Shown here in pieces: positions 41,333 to 49,844 of a stretch of 64,000 nt of DNA. This DNA comes from Streptantibioticus cattleyicolor NRRL 8057 = DSM 46488. Its GTDB lineage: Bacteria; Actinomycetota; Actinomycetes; Streptomycetales; Streptomycetaceae. The position numbers and the translations under genes were made by a program. Position 1 is the stretch's first letter. Each line of letters begins with the position of its first letter. The stretch lies in the NCBI RefSeq assembly GCF_000240165.1, contig NC_017585.1:930001-994000 (forward strand), given 5' to 3'. Under the pieces are notes generated by a model. That model did not search any database and was not told where the DNA came from. It saw nothing but the letters and a program-made list of their open reading frames with translations.

Positions 41333-42118
41333 TCACCGGCCCCGCCACCTCGGCGGACGCTTCTCGGCGAAGGCACGCGGCCCCTCCGCCGCGTCCTCGG
41401 AACGCAGCACCGGGGCGATGATCTCGTCTTGGAGCCGGAAGGCGTCCGCCTCCGCCATGCCCACCGCCTCGTGGAGCACGTGCTTGACGGCGGCGATGGA
41501 CAGCGGTGCGTTGCGGGCCGTCGCCGAGGCCAGCTCCAGCGCCGCCGCGACCGCCCCGCCGGGATCGGTCAGCCGGTTGACCAGCCCCAGTTCCGCGGCG
41601 CGCGGCGCGGTCAACGGGGCGCCGGTGAGCAGGAGTTCGGCCGCGATGTTGCGCGGGATGCGTTGCGGCAGCCGCAGCAGGCCGCCTTCCGGGGCGACGA
41701 TGCCCCGGGTGACCTCCGGCAGCCCGAACCGGGCCTCGGTGGAGGCGGTCACCAGGTCGCAGGCGAGCACCATCTCGGTGCCGCCGCCCAGCGCCCACCC
41801 CTCGACGGCCGCGACCAGCGGCTTGGGCAGCGTCGCGCGGGTCAGTCCGCCGAAGCCACGGCCCGGCAGCACCGGGGTCTCACCGCGCGCGAACGCCTTG
41901 AGGTCCATCCCGGCGCTGAAGTCCCCGCCGGCCCCGGTCAGTACACCGGCGCGCAGCGCGGACTCCTCGGTGAGGCGGTCGAGCGCGGCGGCGAGCGCCT
42001 GCGCCATGGCCCGGTCCACGGCGTTCTTCGCGTGCGGCCGGTTGAGCGTGATCAGCAGGACGCCGTCGCGTTCCTCGGTGAGCACCGGGGCGTCGTCGGC
42101 GGTCGGGGTCTGGGACAT
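41333..42118 (-). CDS. Enoyl-CoA hydratase/isomerase (crotonase family)
   Basis: 261 residues of the crotonase fold. LLITLNRPHAKNAVD opens the domain, the oxyanion-hole Gly-rich turns are FSAGMDLKAF and EGWALGGGTEM, and CDLVTASTEARFGLPEVTRGIVAPEGG carries the catalytic acidic residues. It hydrates a 2-enoyl-CoA or isomerises it. It is last in the five-gene acyl-CoA operon, 20 bases after the CoA transferase. In CaiD-type systems the equivalent hydratase acts on crotonobetainyl-CoA; that parallel is discussed in the findings but not proven. Confidence 0.93.
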   Translation of the reverse strand: MSQTPTADDAPVLTEERDGVLLITLNRPHAKNAVDRAMAQALAAALDRLTEESALRAGVLTGAGGDFSAGMDLKAFARGETPVLPGRGFGGLTRATLPKPLVAAVEGWALGGGTEMVLACDLVTASTEARFGLPEVTRGIVAPEGGLLRLPQRIPRNIAAELLLTGAPLTAPRAAELGLVNRLTDPGGAVAAALELASATARNAPLSIAAVKHVLHEAVGMAEADAFRLQDEIIAPVLRSEDAAEGPRAFAEKRPPRWRGR

Positions 42119-42138
42119 CGGATGCCTCTCGCGTCACA

Positions 42139-43338
42139 TCAGCCGGAACCGGTCACCTCGGCGATCCGGTCCGGCGGGTAGCCGATCTCGGCGAGCACCG
42201 AGGCGGTGTGCTCTCCCAGTTCGGGGCAGTGCCGGCGGACGCCGTCGGAACTCGCCGAGAAACGCACCGGGTTGCCGATCACCCGGTAGTCGCCCTCGTG
42301 CGGATGGTGCTGGACGTCGAGCATGTGACCGGCCGCCCAGTAGTCGTGCTCGCCGGCGTGGTCCAGGTCCATCACCGGGGCGAACGGGATGCTGTGCTCG
42401 CCGCAGAACCGCTGCCACTGCGCGGTGGTGAAGCGCGGGGTGTACTCGGCGACGGCCTCGTACAACTCGCCCAGCTGGTTCTGGAACCGCTCCGGGGTGA
42501 AGCGCTCCATCACCTCGGGGTGGCCGACGAACTCGAAGAAGTCGGCGGCGTTGCGGTGGTTGTACGGCAGGATGCAGGCCCAGCCGTCCTTGGTGGGCAG
42601 CGCCTTGTGGCCGGGGGCCAGCGAGCGGGGGAACCCCACCGGCCCGGCCTGCGGCTCCCAGGCCCGGCCGCCGATGTGTTCCACCAGCGTGAAGGCGAAC
42701 ATCGTGTCGGCCATCGGCACCTCGACATGCTGTCCCCGGCCGGTGCGTTCCCGGGCGACGAGCGCGGCCAGCACCGAGTAGACGATGGTCAGCCCGCACA
42801 CCTTGTCGGCGAGCGCGGTCGGGATGTAGTACGGCTCGCCGGTGACCCGGCGCATCAGGTCGACCATCCCGGAGGTCGCCTGGATCACCTCGTCGTAGGC
42901 GGCGAGGTCGGCGGCGGGGGAGTCGGAGCGGAACCCCTGCGCGTTGCAGTACACCAGCCGCGGGTTGGCCTCGGCCAGGTCGTCGTAGGTCAGGCCCAGC
43001 TTGCGCAGCGCGCGCGGACGCATGTTGGTGACCAGGATGTCGGCGGTGGCGATCAGGTCGAGGGCGGCCTGCTTGCCGGCGGGCTGCTTCAGGTCGAGGA
43101 CGACGCTGCGTTTGTTGCGGGTGAGGTTGAGGGCGAGCGCCCCGGTGCTGTCGGCGTCCCGCCGGTGCAGCAGACGCATCACGTCGCCGCCGGGCGGCTC
43201 GATCTTGATGACGTCGGCGCCGAGGTCACCGAGGATCTGGCAGGCGTACGGTCCCATGATGACGCCGGCCAGGTCGATGACCCGGACGCCGTCGAGGGCG
43301 GGAAGCGCGCCGGTGGACGGGTTGGCTGCGGAAGTCAT
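42139..43338 (-). CDS. CoA transferase family III (CaiB/BaiF)
   Basis: 399 residues. LDGVRVIDLAGVIMGPYACQILGDLGADVIKIEPPGGD is the canonical family III N-terminus, and the catalytic Asp that takes up the acyl group as a mixed anhydride is in AAYDEVIQATSG. The enzyme moves CoA between two acyl groups without a ping-pong thioester. ATG 43338 preceded by GACGAGGA is chosen over the GTG at 43374. It is in the middle of the acyl-CoA operon and would charge the entering acid. Confidence 0.93.
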   Translation of the reverse strand: MTSAANPSTGALPALDGVRVIDLAGVIMGPYACQILGDLGADVIKIEPPGGDVMRLLHRRDADSTGALALNLTRNKRSVVLDLKQPAGKQAALDLIATADILVTNMRPRALRKLGLTYDDLAEANPRLVYCNAQGFRSDSPAADLAAYDEVIQATSGMVDLMRRVTGEPYYIPTALADKVCGLTIVYSVLAALVARERTGRGQHVEVPMADTMFAFTLVEHIGGRAWEPQAGPVGFPRSLAPGHKALPTKDGWACILPYNHRNAADFFEFVGHPEVMERFTPERFQNQLGELYEAVAEYTPRFTTAQWQRFCGEHSIPFAPVMDLDHAGEHDYWAAGHMLDVQHHPHEGDYRVIGNPVRFSASSDGVRRHCPELGEHTASVLAEIGYPPDRIAEVTGSG

Positions 43339-43370
43339 GGAGTCCTCGTCGGTGGTCGGGGGCGGACGGG

Positions 43371-44570
43371 TCACACGAAGGCGCTGAAACCGGTGCAGGC
43401 ACGGCCGACGATCAGCGAGTTCATGTCGCGGGTGCCCTCGTAGGAGTAGAGCGCCTCGGCGTCGGCGAAGAACCGGGCCACGTCGTACTCCAGCAGGATG
43501 CCGTTGCCGCCGAAGACCTCACGGGCCCAGGCGACGGTCTCCCGCATCCGGGTGGTGCAGAACATCTTGGCCAGCGCCGCCTGGGCGTCGTTGAGCTTGT
43601 CCTGGTCGTGCAGTTCGGCCATGCGCATCACCATCGCCTGGCAGGCGGTGATGTTGCCGAGCATGCGGGAGAGCAGGTCCTGGACGAGCTGGAAGCCGCC
43701 GATCGGACGGCCGAACTGCTCGCGTTCGACCGCGTACGCCCGGGCCGCCTCGTAGGCGCCCATCGCGCACCCGGTCGCGCTCCACGCCACCCCGCCGCGG
43801 GTGGTCTTCAGCACCCGTGCGGTGTCCCGGAAGCTGTTGGCGCGTTGCAGCCGGTTCTCCTCCGGCACCCGTACGTCGTCCAGCACGATGTGGGCGTTGT
43901 GCACACCACGCAGCGAGATCTTCTGCCGCAGCCGCTCCGGGGTGAACCCGGGGGTGCCCTGCTCCACCACGAACCCCTTGACCTGGTTGTCCGCCTCGTC
44001 GCGGGCCCAGATGACGACCAGGTCGGCGAAGGTGGCGTTGCCGATCCACTTCTTCTCGCCGTTGAGCACCCAGGTGTCGCCCTCGCGGCGGGCGGTGGTG
44101 GTCAGGCCGCCGGCGGTGCCGGAGCCGACCAGTGGTTCGGTGAGCCCGAAGGCGCCGATCCTCTCCCAGCGCACCATCGACGGCAGCCAGCGTTCCTTCT
44201 GCTCGTCCGAGCCGCACTCCCGGATCGACCCCATGCCCAGGCCGCCGTGGACCCCGAAGAAGGTGGCGAAGGAGGGGTCCACCCGGGCCATCTCCATGCC
44301 GATCATCCCGGTCAGCAGATAGCTGCGCGGGGCCACGCTCGGGTCGTCGGCGTAGGTGCCGGTGATGTTGAGTTCCCGGATCCGGTCGCGCAGGTGCAGC
44401 GGGCTCTCCTCGGCCGCCCACCGCTCGTTGGCCCCCGGACGCACCTCGCGGTCGAGGAAGTCACGTACCCGTTCCAGGGTGGCCCGTTCGTCCGCGGTGA
44501 GGACGTCCCTGATGTGGAAGAAGTCGGCCTCCACGGCGGCCTGGTCGATCCTTTTCTGCCTGACGGACAT
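43371..44570 (-). CDS. Acyl-CoA dehydrogenase (glutaryl-CoA dehydrogenase-like)
   Basis: 399 residues. FAD-binding sequences FGLTEPLVGSGTAGG and WVLNGEKKWIGNA, and the C-terminal YSYEGTRDMNSLIVGRACTGFSAF, mark the glutaryl-CoA dehydrogenase branch, with the catalytic Glu in YEGTRD. It would introduce an alpha,beta double bond into an acyl-CoA and pass electrons to ETF. It lies directly after the frameshifted dehydrogenase gene (31 bases) and ahead of the CoA transferase. In CaiA-type pathways the analogous enzyme acts on gamma-butyrobetainyl/crotonobetainyl-CoA. Confidence 0.94.
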   Translation of the reverse strand: MSVRQKRIDQAAVEADFFHIRDVLTADERATLERVRDFLDREVRPGANERWAAEESPLHLRDRIRELNITGTYADDPSVAPRSYLLTGMIGMEMARVDPSFATFFGVHGGLGMGSIRECGSDEQKERWLPSMVRWERIGAFGLTEPLVGSGTAGGLTTTARREGDTWVLNGEKKWIGNATFADLVVIWARDEADNQVKGFVVEQGTPGFTPERLRQKISLRGVHNAHIVLDDVRVPEENRLQRANSFRDTARVLKTTRGGVAWSATGCAMGAYEAARAYAVEREQFGRPIGGFQLVQDLLSRMLGNITACQAMVMRMAELHDQDKLNDAQAALAKMFCTTRMRETVAWAREVFGGNGILLEYDVARFFADAEALYSYEGTRDMNSLIVGRACTGFSAFV

Positions 44571-44601
44571 GGCGGTCCCTTCGGTTGGGTCGGGGTGGAC
44601 G

Positions 44602-45583
44602 TCAGTGCGCGGAGCCGTGGTCGGCCGGGGTCCGGCCGAGCGCGCGCAGCACGGCGATCTGGCCCCGGTCGCGCTCGGCCTCCAGCTCCTGGTACGGCCG
44701 CCCGCCGAAGTCCCGTTCCGCCTGCCGCGACAGGAGCCGCACGGTGGCCTCGTCGAACCGGGGATGGCCGAGCCCGGCCCACCCCGCCTCCATGTTGCGT
44801 CCGAAGTGCTCCAGGAAGTCGGTCAGTCCGCCGGGGCCGCCGCCGAGGTGGAAGGTGCGGAACGGACCGGCCACCGCCCAGCGCAGCCCGATCGAGGAGG
44901 TCACCACGTCGTCCAGTTCCGCCTCGGTGACCACGCCTTCGGCCACCAGGTGGACCGCCTCGCGGAAGAGCGCCGACTGGAGCCGGTTGGCCACGAAGCC
45001 GGGCACCTCCTTGTGGATCACCTGGGGGCGTTTGCCCAGCGCCCGGTAGAAGGCGACGGCCTCGGTGACCACCGACTCGTCGGTGAGCTGACCGGGCACC
45101 ACCTCCACCAGCGGCACCAGGTGCGGCGGGTTGAACGGGTGGCCGACCAGCAGCCGGCCCGGCCGGCGCATGTCCTGGCAGATGTCGGTGGCCCGCAGCC
45201 CCGAGGTGGAGCTGAGCAGCAGCGCCCCGGCGGGCGCCGCCTCCTCGACGGCGGCGAACAACTGCCGCTTGAAGTCGAGCCGTTCGGGCCCGTTCTCCTG
45301 CACCACGTCGGCGTCGGCGACGGCCCGGGCGAGGTCCGGTTCGAAGGACAGCCGCGCGTCGAGGTCCTCGACGGGCAGCCCGAGCGCGCGCAGCGCCGGC
45401 GCGATCAGCGGCAGCGCCCGGCGTACCCGGGACTCGACGTCGGGCTGCGGGTCGCTGACGGTGACGCGCAGCCCGTGGGCCAGCATCACCGCGGCCCAGG
45501 AGATCCCGATGACCCCCGGCGCCCACCAGGGTGACCCGGGAGCGCCGGGAGAGTACGTCGGCGGCCGGTGGCGGGGTGTTCAT
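44602..45583 (-). pseudogene. 3-hydroxyacyl-CoA / L-carnitine dehydrogenase-like gene with a one-base frameshift
   Basis: The frame starting MNTPPPAADVLSRRS at 45583 reads into RVTLVGAG and then goes out of frame; the correct continuation (GISWAAVMLAHGLRVTV) is in another frame running to 44602. The switch is at a run of five C on the plus strand (45513-45517), which is the Gly-loop GAG-GVIG on the coding strand, and removing one base restores a full ~320-residue protein. The remainder (ENGPERLDFKRQLF; GHPFNPPHLVPLVEV; PGFVANRLQSALFREAVHLV; IGLRWAVAGPF) matches the 3-hydroxyacyl-CoA/L-carnitine dehydrogenase family. A sequencing error in the homopolymer is as likely as a real lesion. Confidence 0.85.
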
Positions 45584-45676
45584 GGTGGCGTGCTCCTTGC
45601 CCCGGTCCCGGGCGGGACCGGTCGTGGGTTGCCGGATTCCGCGGCCGGGTACGGTGCCGCCGGCGGGGAACGCGGG

Positions 45677-46459
45677 TCAGCCGGCCGGGTAGGGGCCGGT
45701 GTCCGCCGCGTGACCCGGGGCGGCACCGGTGAGGTAGTCGTGGACCACCTGGGCTCTGCCCAGCGAGAGGTCGGTGAGGATGTGACAGGCGTCGACCACC
45801 TCACGCACCGGCAGATCGGCCATGGGCGCCAGCGCGTGCGCGAACAACTGCAACCGGGCCGGACCCGACCAGGCGCCCTTGACGGTCAGGTCGGTGATCC
45901 GGGTGCGCACCAACTCGCAGATGCGGGGCCGTCCGTCGTACCCCGGCACCGTCTTGAGCAGGTACGCCGGGGTGCCGATCCGCTCCCGGGCCGCCTCGGG
46001 GTCCACGACCCGGTGCTTGTAGCCCATCGTCGCGGTGGCCACCCGCAGCGAACCGTAGTCGACGGTGCCCACCAGCGTGTCGGAGTCCACCTGGAGCCGG
46101 GGCGCCCCGGTCTTCTTCGGGTAGGCGCCGACCTCCCGGCCACTGGCGATGGCCGGGCCGCTGTCGACGTACATCGCGTGGGCGTACTCGCCGCGTTCGC
46201 CCTCGTACTCGACGGCGATCAGCTGGCCCGCCTCGGTGTAGTCACCGAGCCCGGTCACGTCCGGCATCCGCATCACCTCGAACCGCACCAGCGGCTCGGT
46301 GACGCGCAACGGCTCCGGCACCAGGCGGCGCACCACGTCGATGTCGGTCAGGTAGCTGACGGTGAGGTATTCGCGGTCGGTGAAGCGGTAGGGGGGAGCG
46401 GGAAAAGCCGGGCCTGCCAGCGGTGTGGTGGAGTGCTTGAGCACGTCCTCGGCTCGCAC
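45677..46459 (-). CDS. Acetoacetate decarboxylase-family protein
   Basis: 260 residues starting at GTG 46459 behind AGGAGG seven bases away; the longer frames have no such site. The catalytic dyad of acetoacetate decarboxylase is kept in GAYPKKTGAP, and with this start the lysines fall at positions 115 and 116, the same numbers as in the clostridial enzyme, where K115 forms the Schiff base and K116 tunes its pKa. The family decarboxylates beta-keto acids. It is the first gene of the acyl-CoA operon, so it may release CO2 from a 3-keto product made by the following dehydrogenase. Confidence 0.9.
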   Translation of the reverse strand: MRAEDVLKHSTTPLAGPAFPAPPYRFTDREYLTVSYLTDIDVVRRLVPEPLRVTEPLVRFEVMRMPDVTGLGDYTEAGQLIAVEYEGERGEYAHAMYVDSGPAIASGREVGAYPKKTGAPRLQVDSDTLVGTVDYGSLRVATATMGYKHRVVDPEAARERIGTPAYLLKTVPGYDGRPRICELVRTRITDLTVKGAWSGPARLQLFAHALAPMADLPVREVVDACHILTDLSLGRAQVVHDYLTGAAPGHAADTGPYPAG

Positions 46460-46893
46460 CTGCTTGCCTCCTGACGGCTCGCGGGGTGTTCCGGGCATCC
46501 AAGACGTCTCCTCGCCGAGCGGGTGCCCGCCAGGGGAGGGGCGCAGTACCGCGCCTCGCGTGAGGTGGGTCACTTCATCCTGGCACGCGGGGAGCGCCGG
46601 GAGCGGGAATGCCACCACCGGTCGCCGCCTGCCGCACCGCGCCTCCGGCACGCGTACCGCCGAGGCACCCGGTCGGCCTCACCACCCGGGGTGACGTACG
46701 GCGGCCAGCACGGTGAAGCGCGCCCCCGGCGTGACAACGGCGCGCGGCGGCGGGGAAGGGCGTACGGGGACGGCGTACCGGCGGGCGCCATCGTCCCCGC
46801 CGCGCCGTCCTGGCGCACGGAATCCACCGTGCCGACCGACCGCAAGCCGGTCCACCCCGCGGGGGCGCCGGCTTCTTGGACCCGAGGGTTGAC
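46460..46893. other. Divergent promoter region between the acyl-CoA operon and the DUF1259 gene
   Basis: 434 bases without a credible gene; frames through it encode Arg/Pro-rich, motif-free sequence. A near-perfect palindrome at 46540-46555 lies ~80 bases ahead of the decarboxylase start. No regulator gene is attached to this operon. Confidence 0.55.
46540..46555. promoter_or_regulatory. Near-palindrome GGCGCAGTACCGCGCC upstream of the acyl-CoA operon
   Basis: 14 of 16 bases are self-complementary. The element lies in the leader of the acetoacetate decarboxylase-first operon and could be its operator. High GC makes chance dyads common, so confidence is low. Confidence 0.35.
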
Positions 46894-48318
46894 ATGGCCG
46901 ACAGCCGAGGACGAGCCGACCGCGCCGGTGCCCTGCTGCGTACCGCCATCGCGCTGACCACCTGTGCCGTGACGCTGACCGCCGGCGCCATGGACGCCGC
47001 CGCGTCCGACGGTCCCCACCGGCGACCAGGCCACCACGGCCGCCACCACGCCCACCACGGCCGGCCCGTGACCCACCGGCACCCCGCGGCGCACCACGGC
47101 CACCACTCCGCACCGGTCCACGCCGGCGCCCACGGCCACCGCGGCTGCCCCGCCGTGCAGCAGCCGCGCAGGACCACCGAGGCCGACTGGACGACGGTCT
47201 CCGAGATCCTCGGCCGCAAAGGTGCGGTACGCGACCATGTGACCTTCGGGTTCCTGCTGCCCCGTGACGACCTGCGGGTCACCACGCACGGCGTCACCGT
47301 GGTGCCGCCGCTCGCGCTGGCCGGCAGCGCCGCGTTCGTCCGCTACTGCGACGGCACCATGCTCATGGGCGACCTGGTGCTCACGGCGGACGAGGTCGAC
47401 CCGACCATCGACGCGCTGCGGGCGGCGGGCATCGAGCAGACGGCGTTGCACAAGCACCTGTCCGAGGAGACGCCGCCGCTGTGGTGGGTGCACTTCCACG
47501 CGATGGGCGAACCCGAGTCGTTGGCCCACCGGCTCAAGCGGGTGCTGGAGGTCGGCGGCAGCCCGGCACGCCACCGCCCCGAGAACCAGGACACCACCCA
47601 CGAGCCCGCGAGATCCCCGGAACTCGACACCCTGGCCATCGACCGCGAACTGGGCCGCAAGGGCAACCGGGAAGGCAAGGTCTACCTGGTCTTCGTCTCC
47701 CGGCGCAAACCCGTCACCGTCCACGGGCACGTGCTCCCCGGCTCCATCGGCTGCAACACCGCGATCATGTTCCAGGCGCTGGGCCGGGGCAAGGTCGCGG
47801 CCAACGGAGACCTCATCCTCACCGCGAACGAGGTGCAGCCCGCCATGCGCGCGCTGCGCGAGCACGGCATCCGCCTGGTGGAACTGCACAACCACATGCT
47901 CGACGAGCAACCCCGGGTGTTCTTCCTGCACTTCTGGGCCGTCGGCGACGCCGCCGAGGTGGCCCGCGGCCTGCGCGCCGGACTCGACACCGCCGACATG
48001 GCACCCCCACGCAAGGAACCCACCGGCAACCAGCGGCCGGGCGGGGAAGAGCACGGCAAGGAACAACACGGCAAGGAACAACACAGCGGCGAACAGCACG
48101 GCACCGGAGAACACGGCGGGCGGGAACCGGCGCGTGACGACCACGCACGCGACGACCGGGGCGACCGAGGGGACCGCGACGACCGTGACGACCACGGCGA
48201 GGACCACGCCCGGGACGTCCACGCCCGGCCGGACACCGACCGCTACGACGCGGACGACGAGGCCCCCGACTGCGGCTCGTCCCGCTGTGACGACCAGGAC
48301 TTCCGCGTACGACGCTAG
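46894..48318 (+). CDS. Tandem DUF1259 (LppY/LpqO-like) protein with His-rich linker and charged tail
   Basis: 474 residues. A hydrophobic segment at about 16-34 looks like a signal or anchor. A histidine-rich linker (about 41-83, with HHGRHHAHHGR) follows. Two DUF1259 domains come next (about 95-205 and 230-365): each has the GDLVLTADEV/GDLILTANEV motif, the first with HKH and HFH, the second with HNH and HFW. The tail (370-474) is repetitive and charged (GKEQHGKEQHSGEQHG, then Asp/Arg/His). The family is known from mycobacterial lipoproteins LppY and LpqO, with no assigned function. The His pairs suggest metal binding. ATG 46894 follows GAGGG. Confidence 0.85.
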   Translation: MADSRGRADRAGALLRTAIALTTCAVTLTAGAMDAAASDGPHRRPGHHGRHHAHHGRPVTHRHPAAHHGHHSAPVHAGAHGHRGCPAVQQPRRTTEADWTTVSEILGRKGAVRDHVTFGFLLPRDDLRVTTHGVTVVPPLALAGSAAFVRYCDGTMLMGDLVLTADEVDPTIDALRAAGIEQTALHKHLSEETPPLWWVHFHAMGEPESLAHRLKRVLEVGGSPARHRPENQDTTHEPARSPELDTLAIDRELGRKGNREGKVYLVFVSRRKPVTVHGHVLPGSIGCNTAIMFQALGRGKVAANGDLILTANEVQPAMRALREHGIRLVELHNHMLDEQPRVFFLHFWAVGDAAEVARGLRAGLDTADMAPPRKEPTGNQRPGGEEHGKEQHGKEQHSGEQHGTGEHGGREPARDDHARDDRGDRGDRDDRDDHGEDHARDVHARPDTDRYDADDEAPDCGSSRCDDQDFRVRR

Positions 48319-48439
48319 GCCGACGCGACAACATTCCCCATGAGGGAAGAACCCCGGGGCGCCGGTGGTTGTCGATCAGCGGGCCGAGGGTGCGGGACCC
48401 GCGGCCGACACGCATCGCACACCCATCGAAAGGTTCACG

Positions 48440-49099
48440 ATGAAGATCGGCATCATCGGCGCGGGCAACATCGGCGGCAACCTCACGCGTCGGCTGACCG
48501 CGCTCGGACACCAGGTGTCCGTCGCCAACTCCCGTGGCCCGCACACCCTCACCGCGCTCGCCGAGGAGACCGGGGCCACCCCGGTCACCGTGACGGAGGC
48601 GGCACGCGGGGCGCGGGTCGTGGTGGTGACCGTACCGTTGAAGAACGTGCCCGACCTGCCGTCCGGGATCCTCGACGGCGCCGCCGAGGACGTCGCGGTG
48701 ATCGACACCGGCAACTACTACCCCAAGGAGCGCGACGGCAGGATCGCCGCCATCGAGGAGGGGCTGACCGAGAGCCGCTGGACCGAGCGGCAGATCGGCC
48801 ACCCGGTGGTCAAGGTGTTCAACGGCACCTACGCGCAGGACCTCCTCGACAAGCCGCGGCCCAAGGGCGACCCCGAGCGGATCGCCGTGCCGGTGGCCGG
48901 GGACGACGAGGCGGCCAAGCGGATCGTGCGCGACCTCGTCGACGAACTCGGCTTCGACACCGTGGACGCCGGTGGCATCGACGAGTCCTGGCGCCAGCAG
49001 CCCGGCACCCCCGTCTACGGTCTGCGCGGCGGGGTCGAGGAGGTCACCAAGGCGCTCGCCGCCGCCTCCCCGGAGCGCCCGGAGTCGTTCCGCGCCTGA
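48440..49099 (+). CDS. NADPH-dependent F420 reductase-like oxidoreductase
   Basis: 219 residues opening directly with the dinucleotide fold MKIGIIGAGNIGGNLTRRL (GxGxxG at 7-12) and continuing through VVVVTVPLKNVPDLP and the TGNYYPKERDGRI block typical of F420H2:NADP oxidoreductases and their relatives. These shuttle hydride between F420 and NADP; several homologues have lost F420 binding and reduce other substrates. A GAAAGG leader precedes ATG 48440. It is ~120 bases after the DUF1259 gene, same strand. Confidence 0.85.
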   Translation: MKIGIIGAGNIGGNLTRRLTALGHQVSVANSRGPHTLTALAEETGATPVTVTEAARGARVVVVTVPLKNVPDLPSGILDGAAEDVAVIDTGNYYPKERDGRIAAIEEGLTESRWTERQIGHPVVKVFNGTYAQDLLDKPRPKGDPERIAVPVAGDDEAAKRIVRDLVDELGFDTVDAGGIDESWRQQPGTPVYGLRGGVEEVTKALAAASPERPESFRA

Positions 49100-49150
49100 G
49101 CCGGGACGCCGGCGTACCCCGGCCGGGACGGCCGACGCCCCCCGGCCGGG

Positions 49151-49729
49151 TCACCCGCCGCGCCGGCTCCGCGGCTTGGCGCGCACATGCATGCGTTCCC
49201 CCTGCGGGCCGAAGAGGCTGAGCACCTCCACCGGGGTGCGGTCCGCGGTGCCGAACCAGTGGGGCACCCTGGTGTCGAACTCGGCGACCTCGCCGGCCTT
49301 CATGACGATGTCGTGCTCGCCGAGGACCAGCCGCAGCCGGCCGGCGAGCACGTAGAGCCACTCGTATCCCTCGTGGCTGCGGGGGTCGGGCGACTCGCCG
49401 GAGCGGCCGATGATCATCTTGAACGCCTGAAGGCCGCCGGGATGCTGGCTGAGCGGCACCACGGTGGAGTCGTCGCCGCGCCGTACCGGCTTCAGCCGTA
49501 CCCGCGGGTCACCCACCGGGGGCGCCCCCACCAGTTCGTCCAGCGGCACCTGGTGCGCGTGGGCGATCGGCAGCAGCAGTTCCAGGCTGGGCTTGCGCTG
49601 CCCCGATTCCAGCCGGGAGAGCGTGCTCACCGAGATCCCGGTGGCCTCGGAGAGCGCGGCGAGCGTGCAGTCGCGGTCCTGCCGGATGCGCTTGAGCCGC
49701 GGACCGACCGCGGAGAGGACGTCTTCCAT
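49151..49729 (-). CDS. XRE-type regulator with C-terminal cupin domain
   Basis: 192 residues. The helix-turn-helix spans about 8-62 (LKRIRQDRDCTLAALSEATGISVSTLSRLESGQRKPSLELLLPIA) and the cupin barrel about 105-180 (HEGYEWLYVLAGRLRLVLGEHDIVMKAGEVAEF). Such proteins sense small ligands through the cupin pocket and usually repress a neighbour. It is divergent from the methyltransferase at 49845. A perfect dyad lies eight bases before its start, indicating autoregulation. The ribosome site before ATG 49729 is weak. Confidence 0.93.
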   Translation of the reverse strand: MEDVLSAVGPRLKRIRQDRDCTLAALSEATGISVSTLSRLESGQRKPSLELLLPIAHAHQVPLDELVGAPPVGDPRVRLKPVRRGDDSTVVPLSQHPGGLQAFKMIIGRSGESPDPRSHEGYEWLYVLAGRLRLVLGEHDIVMKAGEVAEFDTRVPHWFGTADRTPVEVLSLFGPQGERMHVRAKPRSRRGG

Positions 49730-49736
49730 GTCTTTA

Positions 49737-49751
49737 TTGCTGAACCAGCAA
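49737..49751. promoter_or_regulatory. Inverted repeat TTGCTG-AAC-CAGCAA
   Basis: Perfect 15-bp dyad starting eight bases upstream of the cupin-regulator start and about 94 bases from the divergent methyltransferase start. It is a likely operator of the regulator on itself and possibly on the methyltransferase. Confidence 0.65.
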
Positions 49752-49844
49752 CAGCATTTGTCAAGTCCTCCCCGCGAGGCGCAAGGTCGCCTCCGGTGGG
49801 CGTGACCCACCGGTCCGTCCGAGGAAGACACTGGAGCGGGTGGG

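Noticed and set aside
45513-45517. Programmed ribosomal frameshifting at the five-base run in the dehydrogenase gene
   Set aside because: No slippery heptamer plus pseudoknot is evident, and the shift falls in the middle of an essential cofactor loop. Error or mutation is far simpler.
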